DNA of 33,960 nucleotides from Candolleomyces eurysporus (Eukaryota; Basidiomycota; Agaricomycetes; Agaricales; Psathyrellaceae): the NCBI GenBank assembly GCA_027579435.1, contig JANBPK010000843.1:1-33960 (forward strand). The letters run 5' to 3'. Each line of letters opens with the position of its first letter. Position 1 is the first letter of the stretch. Under the pieces are notes generated by a model. That model was not told where the DNA came from, ran no database searches, and saw only the letters and a list, made by a program, of their open reading frames with translations. Below, piece after piece: positions 10,221-19,798 of the stretch. The position numbers and the translations under genes were made by a program.

Positions 10221-12698
10221 TCAAAGGCGAGAGAAGCCCATAAATACCTTCTCTCTTATCGCTTTTCCTATACGCCCTACATCGCGCTGCAAGGTCGTAG
10301 CTTGTTCCTGGTGTATTTTCGAGCGATACACATATCCGCCGTTCATACGTCTTAAATAATTTCTGGCAAACCAATAGAACCTCTTCTGTAGCCATCTGTC
10401 TGGTGCGGGATCACTTTCCAAACCGAGGGCCAGGGATTCGATGCATTTGGTGAGGGCAAACCAAACTTGCTGGGGCCTGTGATCAGGATCATCCCCGAAT
10501 AACCAGAAGAAAAGGAAATTGAACAAATAAAGGTGGTATGACAAGTTTTGGTCAGGGGGGNAGCTGCTTCAGTTCAGCGAGGATACTTTGTTCCGAATTC
10601 GTCCTCAGAGACTCGACCAAGTGGTATCGACAACCCCACTTGGTATATCCTGTGGCTGGCGACGATGGAATATCGTTCAGCCAGTGCTTAAGTTCAAGGC
10701 TGAAGCAGTGGTAGGATAGCTTGAGGTGATAGGAAGGTGATACAAAGAAGGTCCCTGACCGGGTTTTGGAGGTGAGGAAGTCGCAGAGGGATGTGTGGCG
10801 AATAATCACAGGTTCATCTTTGTCAATCCCCCGGCTATCGATGAGCTCTCGCAGACTGGCAACGACCGGAGAAACATCAGAAGCTTTTACGCAAAGAAGA
10901 TCTGCGATCCCAGCAATCGAAAGCGGCTCGGGAAGCAATGTGATGGTTGATATGATGTCAGAGAAATAGGGAAAGTCTTGGGAGTTTGCGAGGATGTGAG
11001 GATAGGCAGCATTGAGATGTTTTTCGAAGTGGTCAACAATATACAAAGCAACAGCCGTCCCAGACCGCTGCTCCTTCTCGGTGTCGCGGCAGCGATTTGC
11101 AAGATAAGCATGGAATTTGGGAGGAGCAAAGAAACGTCCGGATCGACTTTCAGTTGTGAGGAAGTCGCGGAGGGAAGTGTGACACATGGTGACAGGTAAG
11201 TCGTCGGTGCCCGGAATATGGATGATTGCTTGTAAGTTGACGAGGACCCGAACGACTTCAAAACTCTCGATGCCGAGGAGTTCGGCGAACCCCACAATAG
11301 GGAGTGGTTCAAAGAGTAATGCGAGAGTTGATATGATGTTGGAAAAATGGGGGATATCCTGGGACCGAGAGAGCGTTCTCGCATAGAGGGTATCAAGGCC
11401 GGGGTTCATGTTGAGGGTGTGGGGGAGACGGTCCATCGGCGTTGACTGATTGTCGGTGGGGTCGACGATGTACTTGAAGAGCGCGGACGCGAAAATGAAC
11501 GATCCTCCGATGTGATCCACCAATAGGTCTTTATCCTTCTTCGTTGGCCAATCCCCGTGTTTTTGAATATAGGAATTGATAATAGGATTTTGTTCTTTCT
11601 CTGCCTCGAAGCAAGTCTGCATAAACGTGTCGATGTCGTCCCGCGAACAATGGTTGATGAGGTTCTCCAGACGGACTTGGCCGTTCTTCAGGTGGCTTTG
11701 AATGTGTTGCTCGACCCGACTGGTGATGAAAAATCGGAGGGGAACAAGAGGGTGTTCCTTGAAGAACTCGAGCATGTCGTCGATGAAGGTTACCATATCT
11801 TTACGGTCTTCGCATTCGTCGAGCCCGTCAATAACAATCAGGAAAGGTCCCTTGAGAAGGAACGTCTTGAGGAGGCGGACCCGCTTGGCAACTGCTTTGA
11901 ACGGCTCGTAAACCAAGCAACGAAGCTGGGCCACCAAATTTGATTGCAGGAGACCTGGCTCCTCCTTGACCGCCTTCTTGATGAACGGCGCCGCTTCGGG
12001 AATCGCAGCGGCCAGTTGGCAGGCCAAAGTTGTAGCGAACCTGGTCATTCTGCTTCTATCGCCGGTGTTTCGAAAGAAGAAGAAACTCCCCACCAATCGC
12101 TTTCTCCGTTCGAACTTGAGCGCGATTGCTAGGGCGATGGCCGACTTTCCGCATCCCACAAAGCCATAAAGCCAGAGGACGTGGGTATTCCGCAGCAGTG
12201 TGCTATCGACCCAGTTCACGATCATGCGGATCACATCTGTTCGTGTACCAGGAAAGCAAGCTGAGTTTGGCGGAGATATCTCTCGATTTCGAGTGTGGGA
12301 CGCATCGAGAATTGGCCGAAGAAGCTGAATGAGGTCTGAAATATAATGTCAGTCAGTCAAGAACGAAACGGTGACGGGCAATATTAAATGGACAGCTGTA
12401 ACCCACTTGTTGGATCGATGGGCTCGACATGCTGCTGATTCCCAGCGGCTGCATCGGATCGATCAGAAACTTGGTTGAGTGTACCTGAATGAGAGAAATC
12501 AACGAGCCGATCCCTGTCTACTATTCAGTAGATAAACGAAAGCCCACCATAGATATTCCCAAGATTCGCGTTCTCAGCGTACTCGACGTTGTTCACTGTG
12601 ACTGTGCCATGGTTTATTATCTGCAACCCTCTGTGCGTTGAGTTTGTGCCTTCAGCACCAGAGAAGACCCCCTCAGAGGGCGCGGATCTGTCACCCAT
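10221..12698 (-). CDS. NLR-like STAND protein with NACHT ATPase domain
   Basis: Three exons are visible on the minus strand: 12698-12548, 12484-12407 and 12335 downward, with introns of 63 and 71 nt (GTGGGC...TTCAG and GTGGGT...TTTCAG) that keep the frame. The ~780-aa product starts with a glycine/asparagine-rich, beta-prone segment (around residues 11-50). Then come the classical fungal lead-in ACFPGTRTDVI, Walker A GFVGCGKS (about 134-141), Walker B LIVIDGLDE (to about 250) and the sensor FFITSR (about 278-283). Two similar helical modules follow, each running from ISTxxLLxEPL through RHTSLxDFL to RSGxFF. The family uses ATP-driven oligomerisation in nonself recognition or programmed cell death; that role is inferred here. 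An N at 10561 after six C residues breaks the frame; ignoring it joins the last ~107 codons. A start further upstream at 12773 is possible. Confidence 0.8.
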
Positions 12699-13407
12699 CT
12701 GGGGAGCACGGAAGACGGAGAGGAATTGAGCTCGAGGACGATGGTGATAGGCGGTGAGGAAGGAAGGGTGCACAGCTCGAGAGGATGCCAGATAAGCAGC
12801 CTGTCAATCAACACGAGGTTAACATGAGGAACACCAATTTGAATACATGAAATGGTCAATTAGACGCCTGGAGCTCGTGATCAGTGCCGCAGCGAGTAGT
12901 TCCAGAACCAGTCGATTGGCTCGGGTCACGGAAGACAGTTCACGCCAGCCCTCGCCGATAAGTCAGGAGCGTATACAGACCTAATGCTCAGGTCGTTTGT
13001 GATAGGGATCCGGATCCAGACTCAGAATGTCGGGGTGGCTTGGCTGCGAGAAAAGGCTATCGCATTCAAACGGTCTGGATTCGAGTCAGCCCAACTCACA
13101 GGTAGTAATTACCCATTGATTTCGCTGGCCATTCTAGATCTTTTCCAGGCAGATCTGCATGCTCGGCGAGATATTCGGACTGCAGCCCTGCTTTCAAGCG
13201 GAACCACACGCGGCTCAATCAAATGCTGGTGCTGTTTGCCTTTGGCCTTCGATCACAACACTGCTGCCGACGCGGCAACATTTCAGAAAAACGATCGCTC
13301 GTCGAATATGTACCACCATGGCGTCAAATTTAGGAAAGCGTAAGGAAAGGGAAGACGAAGAGAGCCATGGGTGAGGTTTTCCCTCTATTCTACATTATAC
13401 AGACACG
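12699..13407. other. divergent intergenic region between the NLR and NOP4 genes
   Basis: The two genes are transcribed away from each other, so both promoters should lie here. I see no clear TATA box. 13130-13235 resembles 5865-5990. 13240-13407 is the conserved NOP4 leader, also found in degraded form near 7600-7760 and 17190-17890. It includes the GTACCACCATGGCGTCAAAT segment with an upstream ATG that could be an alternative start or short upstream ORF. Confidence 0.4.
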
Positions 13408-15797
13408 ATGTTCAAGAAGATCTCCAGAGCCACACTTTTCGTATCCAATCTGCCGTATTCAGCGACCTCGGTCGACCTCGAAACCCTGTTCTCAGATATC
13501 GCGCCCGTCCGAACGGCTTTCGTTGTCACAGAACATGGGACCGGCGTCTCCAAAGGCGTTGGGTACGTCTCCTTTGCCCTGAAGGAAGACGCAGAGGGTT
13601 GCTACTCAAAAGTCGAGGAGGAGGGACTGTCAATAGCCGGAAGGAAGATTCGCGTGCAGTGGGCAGATAAACGGGTGAGTAGAACTGTCATTCCATGGTT
13701 TCTTGACGTTAATCTCAATGTAGAAACGTAAAGAAGAAGGGGCCTTTGAGGAGAAGAAAGAAGTCAAGAGTCGGCCCCGTCAGCCTGGACCTCGAACACC
13801 AAACGACCCTCTTGCCGTGCGCACCGTCATCGTGACCGGTCTTCCTAGCCCCCTCGACTCTAAAATCCTATGGAAGAAAATTCGAAAATGCCCTGGGGCA
13901 AAAGATCTCACCTGGCCCATCAAAAAAGAGAACGGAGAAGAAGATCCAAGTGCTGGTGAGTTATCGAGCACCGCGTTCATACATCTGAAGACTAATTATG
14001 CAACAGCCTACGTTCTCTTCGAAAATCCCGCAAAAGCTCAGGACGCCGTTAGCAAGCTCCACGCACATGTATACAAAGGCTCTTTGCTGTCGGTTACCCT
14101 CAAGAAACGACTCGAGCATCTCGCAGAACCGGCCGCTGCGAAATCAGGCCCGGCACCTACACGAGCAAGCCGTCTCATCGTTCGAAATCTTCCATTCAAA
14201 GCAACAGAACAAGACCTTCGCGCCATGTTCCTTCCATACGGTCCCGTGCATTCGATAACGATGCCTCTGACTGAAGCAAAGGAGGCCGAGGAGGAGGAAC
14301 AGGAAAGTTCGCGGCGGAGGAACAAGGGCTTTGCATTCGTTTGGATGCTCAGTAAAAAGGACGCGGAAAGGGCTTTGGAAGGGTGTAACGCCAAGGCGAT
14401 TCGGGCTGGTCTAGCGGAAGAGCTTGTGTCGGCCAAGCAAAAGAAGAAAAAACAGTTGCGATTGGAGAAGAGGATGAGGGGTGTCGGGAAGGAGGGGACA
14501 GCAGCACCCGATGTTGAGCCTGACGCTGACGCTGAGGCCGAGGGAGGTGAAGAGAAGGAGAAGGTTGGAGAGGAGGACCAGGACGAGCGTGTCATCGCCG
14601 TCGATTGGGCGTTGAGCAAAGAGAAATGGAAGGAGGAAATTGCAAAGATGGAAGAGCAACCTGCCGGGAGCGACGTCGAAATGGACAGCGAAGGCGAATC
14701 CGACAGTGGAGACGCGGGCTTGGGCGTTCACGAAGACGACGATAGCGATGACGAATCAACATCTTCACGCGGCGGGGATGAAGGCTATGATCGCGACACA
14801 GACGAAGAAGAACCCACCAAGCCGCAGCTACCTCCCCCCGAAGCCGGGACTACGCTTTTCGTTCGGAATGTCCCTTACATCGCGACAGAAGATGAACTAC
14901 GGACATTGTGAGCATATCTTCTCCCTGCCGTGCCCCCGCTTGCTCAATTTACTCATATGATAATTTTCATAGATTCCGCGCCTTTGGTCCCCTTCGATAT
15001 GCGGTAATCACCACCGACCCTGCTACTGGCCGCTCACGGGGCACAGGTTTCGCGTGCTTTTGGAACAAAGAAGATGCGGACAAAGTTGTCGATCAAAGCG
15101 AGATCCTGCGCTCAGAAACAACTGGCCACAATTCTGCAGTATGTCACCCTTACCCTACTCGTCATCGCGGTTTACTCACATGTATCTACCTAGCAAAAGA
15201 AAAATCCGTTTAGCCTACCCTCGATTCTCACTCCTGATCCTTCGTCAAGCCTAGCACGGAGCTTGGTCCTCCATGGTCGAACACTCGACGTTGTGCGTGC
15301 AGTAACCCGCGATGTCGCGAGCAGACTGAAGGAGGAGGGAGAAAAGCTGCGGGAGAAGCAGGATAAACGCAACATGTATTTGCTGCGCGAAGGGAGTACG
15401 TGGACGCCTCAACTTCCATCATTTCTGCGTTTGAATGTTGGACTGCATCGTATAACCAATGAAAGACGTTGCTCAAATCCAACCCCTCGCTTTTCATTTC
15501 AAGGACGTGTCTTAGCGTGCGGCAGATCCCACTATACGTTTCCAAACGCATGCTGAACGACTCGCCATCCACGCTCGCCGCACGTTCCAAACCAAGGTCA
15601 AGGAAGGGCAAAGGGAGCCTTTGACCGCCGACGAACTCACGGAGCGATGCGAAAGCGCTTTGGTGGAGATTTTGAAAAAGGGATTGGAAGGGATAACCGT
15701 CATCCCGTTACTTGCAGCTGTCCTGAACCGAGCTGATCGGCATCGAAGCCTTCGAGGGTCATTTGTTTCTCGATACGGTCTAAAATCAGTACGGTAA
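13408..15797 (+). CDS. NOP4: NOP4/RBM28-like nucleolar RNA-binding protein, 3' end damaged
   Basis: Nop4/RBM28 proteins bind pre-rRNA through several RRMs and are needed for 60S ribosomal subunit assembly in the nucleolus. Introns at 13675-13723, 13956-14006, 14908-14972 and 15139-15193 (49, 51, 65 and 55 nt) join cleanly. RRM1 has LFVSNL and KGVGYVSF; RRM2 starts at TVIVTGLP; RRM3 has LIVRNL (about 223-228) and NKGFAFVWM; an acidic spacer follows; RRM4 has LFVRNV and RGTGFACFW. The tail NMYLLREG, then LLKSNPSLFIS and SVRQIPLYVSKRML is the family's next block, but about 25-30 residues between these parts are missing. One base is lacking near 15555, so the sequence moves to another frame (LAIHARRTF to LVEILKKGLEG). 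The final RRM is absent. The frame runs into the X unit and stops at 15795-15797. Probably a truncated paralogue; the full gene should lie elsewhere. Confidence 0.72.
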
Positions 15798-17000
15798 GCG
15801 ATGGTTCTTCGAGAGACTCCGCAAATGATAGATAACCAAAGAAACGATCGGTAGCCTTCAAATGGGTCGTTGAAGTAATTGGTAATTTGAATTAGGGTTG
15901 ACAGTCGACACATCGCCATTGTAAGCCACGCCGTCCTCATTCTCTTCGAACCGCTCCTCCTGGCACTCGCAAAGGTAGATTCCGTGGATGGAAATACACC
16001 CTTTGGATTCGAATTCAGGGATCGAGGCATGGAAAAGGCCATAGCACCCAGAAGCAAAGATTCCCCTAAAGCCTTCCTCGTCGAGCTTTTTGTAGAACCA
16101 AGCTTCGCGTGCCTGGTACCGAGAGCAAGGAGAAAAATATTGGTACAGTGACTCGGTAGTGCTTTCCCGATGCGGTTGTCGCTTCCAACGGTTGCTCGCC
16201 ATCGGACTGAACCTCGTCTCCCGGTTTGAACAGGTTGTTTAAGGTGGTGCGAGGCTGGATTACTGGCGCTGTTCGGAACTGTGGTGCGAACGGGGCCGAG
16301 CCACTGAGTACTCTTCTACTTTGCCGCTTGTCGTCCTCAGTGTCTCCTTCTCTGTGGAACTCGAGTACACGAGCGGTGAGCTCCAATTTGAAGCTGCCAT
16401 CAGCAAATAGTGAGCAAGCGGAGATGCTCGCATTAGGAAGGAATGTGGTTTTGGATCCAGGTTCATAGTAGTGAGGGGAGGAAATGAGAGTGCACGAGAG
16501 ATGGTGGCGGGTGCGGCGGACGATCCCTGCTAGGATTGGGGACTTGGAACAGACCATGGACTGTAATGCTGATAAATGGGTGGTCTGCGCACCTATTTTT
16601 GCGTCACAAGCAATCCGGACTGTTGTCAATTGACGTACTCACATGCCTCCTGAGGATTACGGCTCGGATAGACGGGCTCGGAAATTTATTGAGGTTGCTT
16701 GGTTTGCGTGACCGTCCAATTCCGCCGAGCTCCAGCCATCGTCAAGCGTACGTATGTCCAGGTTCAAGCTAGGGTTAAGTAGAGATTGTTCACGAATTCT
16801 TTGCTGCCGGGGAGACTTTGTTCTGACCTGACAGAGAGATGTGTACTTTCTAGAGAAGGCCACTTTACAGGACTTTTTTCTAGAAGGCGATCAAGAGAAG
16901 AGGACAGCCAACACGGTGAACGACCAGTGCCTAAGGGGGAATCTTGAAGCTGGAGAATAACCTCTACAGGCCAAGAGATTTCCGAGTTGGGCTGGGCCTC
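15735..17000 (-). pseudogene. X unit, copy 2: broken uncharacterised gene
   Basis: It is collinear with 6172-7440 at roughly 75-80% identity by eye. The minus strand is open from 16629 through FLPNASIS, LTARVLEFHREGDTEDDKR, TLNNLFKPGDEVQSDGEQP and TTASG. It then loses a few bases near 16170 relative to copy 1, so YFSPCSRY, KLDEEGFRGIF, CECQEERFEENEDGVAYN continue in another frame (16202-15858). Where copy 1 has its one-base break, this copy is intact. The N-terminal part is acidic near EGDTEDDKR. No known domain is recognised. It begins immediately after the truncated NOP4. Confidence 0.5.
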
Positions 17001-17139
17001 AACACAAAGGCTTCTCGACCCATCTTAGACATCTAGTTCGATGACTGGGTCAAATAATTCTTGAAAGGAAATTAGTGTGCAGCAACCATGAGCTTGTCTA
17101 TTGAAAGGGAATGAGAACAGAGTTACGGTGGATATGTGT

Positions 17140-18525
17140 TCATACTAGTTGAAGAAGCTCCGATGGAATGTCGCGTTTGCCCCCATCGTTTGGTCTTGGC
17201 CCTTGATCATAATACTGCTGCAGTGCACTGTAACTGGTGTCCTGAAGTTGTAGTAAGTCTCAATAACCTCTCTTTTTTCTTTTCTTTTTCTCCGCTTCCT
17301 TTANTTTTTTATTATTTATCTTTATTTTGGCCCACACTCATCAGTAGCGAGCCACACGGCTTGGACACGGCAAGCATTTTCGATTGCTCGTCAAATCAGT
17401 ACGACCACCAAGGCCTCACACTGCAGAACCGCTCGGGTGATTCCGCGTTTGTCATTGTGTTCGCATTTTGGCAGACAGACTCTCTTTTACCCAGATTCCA
17501 CTGCTATGTAGTCATTGGCCAAAGACATGAAACATGGGTCTATTTTTCCTCCATATATCTCAAATGTGCCTTTCAGTCCCATATTCTTTGTCTTTGTCCA
17601 CACAATACATGTCCCCGGAAAAACTGATGTGGCACTGGTGCCACCTTTATTCCCACAAGAATTACAAAGAAATTCCATCTTGCAGGCATTGGACAATGTA
17701 TCGGCCATGACTCCAACAAAATCATGATGAAAACAAAGAGATTATATAGAGTCTGTCTAACATGATGCGCACACCATGCCACAGCTGGAATCACCGCAGT
17801 GGTCCTGCTGTGTCAAATTAGGAAAGTGCTAGGAAAGTGCAAGGAAAAGGAGGACGAAGAGAACCATGGGTACGCCATTTTTTGACGCTACAGTATACAG
17901 AAGCGATATTAAGAAGATCTCTAGCTCCACACACAGCGACATCGGTCAACCTTGAAACCCTGTTCTCAGATATCGCACCTATCCGGACAGCTTTCATGTA
18001 GTAGGTAGACGAACAGGTGAATCTCAGCACAGAAGTGTGAAGAAAGAGCCTCTGGAGAGAGGAAAGAGACCAAGAGTTGGTCCTGTCAAGCAGGACCTCG
18101 AACACCTCTTGCCATGCCCACCGGTCTTCCTGGCCTCCTCGACTCTGAAGCTCAGGACCCCGACCTCAGATGCACGTTCGAAAGCCGTATGCCCTGGCAA
18201 GTTTCTCTGATTTCCCAATTCAGCAGGACAATGCTGGTTGGAAGTACAGGTAATTCTGATGATGCCCTCCCAAAGGTGTGGTGTTAGATTTCTCCTGGAC
18301 CATCACCCTCGCTATCCCTTTCGCCCGGTCCCGTTGGCCACCTGCCATACCACTTTTTCTTGAAGAAATCAAAGGTGATATTGGAATTTGTGAGTTGATT
18401 GCTTTGCCTGAAGCCTTCCGCTCAGTTGAACAGAATGTAACCACCCACAGGTGCATTGGGAAGTCTCTCCCTCGTTGCAATACCCACTGATGTTCTTCCA
18501 GTCACAGATATCCTGACCTGGCGTC
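17140..18525 (+). pseudogene. NOP4/RBM28 5' fragment, copy 3, followed by the Z segment
   Basis: 17190-17240, 17366-17418 and 17813-18160 match the NOP4 leader and first exon, interrupted by two insertions (about 17223-17365 and 17419-17812). Most of the RRM1-coding stretch is deleted between GCTTTCATGTAG and the GACCAAGAGTTGGTCCTGTCAAG segment. From about 18125 the Z segment follows exactly as in copy 1 (readable peptides SRWPPAIP and GICELIALPEAFRSVEQNVT). It stops at 18525, where the LTR begins. It has no intact frame. Confidence 0.55.
17419..17812. mobile_element. 394-bp MITE-like insertion with terminal inverted repeats
   Basis: The related sequence without the insert is seen at 7697 and 13321 (GGCCTCAAAG and GGCGTCAAAT). 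Here GGCCTCA is followed by CACTGCAGAACC..., and the insert ends ...GGTCCTGCTGTG before TCAAATTAGG. The ends are inverted repeats (CACTGCAGAACC against CACAGCAGGACC; 16 of 21 positions agree over the longer ends), and TCA is duplicated at 17416-17418 and 17813-17815. A 3-bp duplication fits the PIF/Harbinger superfamily, though that group usually prefers TWA. No transposase is encoded. Confidence 0.6.
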
Positions 18526-19725
18526 TGTTATGGAGTACCTCAGATTGTCCAAGGGTTCGACAATGCAAGATGAGGTACGAAGATTCACTGTGATAAGGAA
18601 CAGTGAAAGATGGTATTGCTCGTTAAATCGGGGATCGGGAGGGTGATGACAGACGTTGAGTGAGATTACTGATATTCTGGGACTTGAAGCGTATCGCTGC
18701 CAAGTGTAAAGCGAATGGGAAAGAACGCCTCTTTCACAAGTCGCTTCAGTGAGGAGAATCTGCGGAGGTACTGAGGGAGAGGGAGGAGGGTTCGGGAGAG
18801 AGGGTTGAGGGAGAAGGGCGTCGCTAAGGGGAGTTCCTTCGGCTCGGAGGATGTATTCTTGAAGAGGATTGAGTGAAGGAAATTCGAGGGAGCGAAGTCC
18901 TTCTTCAATATCTTGTAAGCGTGAGGACGACGTCGTCGGTGTAGTTGATTACTCGGAGGTTGAAAGAGTTGGTGATGACTCTCTCGTTAGGATGGCGTTC
19001 GAAGCACGTAATATCCACAATAGTTGATCCTTCTTCGTAGCGAATGGACCCAATAGACGTCGTAGCTGTAGGGTTCCTACCAGCTCTTGAGCAGACGGCG
19101 ACAATTGGGAAACGTTGAGTGAATCGAATAGGACGAGGAGGTGAACGATCGGTATCGTGAGAAGCACTTGGCCTAGGGTAAGGTCTATGCCTCCGACGAG
19201 GGTGAGATGGGGGACGATGTCGAGGCGAATGTACTCGTTGTTGAGCGTCCACTGTGTTCTCAGCTTGAGCATACACAGGGTAAAGAAGTCGAGGTAAGTC
19301 TGTCAGGCACCAGGTACAAGTAGACGAGGTTTGATTCTCGAGAACAAGCTAAAGAACTACTACACGGTTTAGCTCGGTATTTATACTACTTGAACCGATC
19401 GGGCAAGTCCGGGCTGGCTCGATACATATGACCAGCATTGGTGCTTCTACTGTTCCTACTTGATAACTATCAACTATTAATAGCAAAGAAGCAGGGCAAA
19501 GGGCAAAGAAGCAAGGGTAAAGGGCAAAATAAAAGCATAGGGCAAAGGGTGTCCTCGGGCTAAGGGTTAAANACTNGGGCAAAGGGCAAGATAACGGGCT
19601 AAGGGTTAAAACTGGGNCAAAGGGCAAGATAACAAGCTACTAAGGAGAGAAGTCCGAGAGAGTCCNANTCAAATACAAGTAAACAANAGAAAAAAAAAAG
19701 ATACCCTAGGGGTTATTACATAACA
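18526..19725 (-). repeat. 3' LTR (1200 bp)
   Basis: It is nearly identical to 27596-28760 and ends with the same 7-bp inverted repeat. It is longer because a 38-39-bp unit is duplicated near 19557-19633. It retains several CpGs that are TpG or CpA in the right LTR (for example GACGACGTCG against GACAACATCG). The TATA box is at 19378-19385 and the R-start motif at 19340-19350. Overlapping small ORFs at 18905-19276 and 18949-19272 correspond to those in the other LTR. Confidence 0.92.
19557..19633. repeat. tandem 38-39-bp minisatellite in the 3' LTR
   Basis: There are two head-to-tail units (19557-19595 and 19596-19633), each running from GGGCTAAGGGTTAAA to GGGCAAGATAAC. The other LTR has one unit near 28635-28673, which accounts for most of the 35-bp length difference. 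The units contain CTAAGGGTTAA, similar to a telomeric repeat, probably by chance given the GGGCAAAGGG-rich surroundings. Confidence 0.75.
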
Positions 19726-19743
19726 CTACCCCCAAAACAAGAT
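19726..19743 (-). other. polypurine tract
   Basis: On the minus strand TTGTTTTGGGGGTAG lies directly before the 3' LTR start TGTTATG. This is where plus-strand DNA synthesis is primed during reverse transcription, and it fixes the element's orientation. Confidence 0.8.
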
Positions 19744-19798
19744 TGTTTGTCNCAAACAACATACTAATACAAAATAAAACAAAAGAAATNTTCTTGCC

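Noticed and set aside
11557..12332. Plus-strand open frames opposite the NLR
   Set aside because: They are shadows of the NACHT coding sequence; the minus strand carries Walker A, Walker B and matching introns.
14038..14731. Long minus-strand open frames across the NOP4 copy
   Set aside because: They are antisense shadows of the RRM3/acidic region, Ser/Phe-rich with no domain, while the plus frame has clear RRMs and splice sites.
18905..19276. Left-LTR ORF as an independent host gene
   Set aside because: The same frame occurs in the right LTR, so it belongs to the element.
19490..19640. Telomeric repeat or internal telomere tract
   Set aside because: Only CTAAGGGTTAA-like pieces occur inside a 38-39-bp LTR unit; there is no run of TTAGGG.
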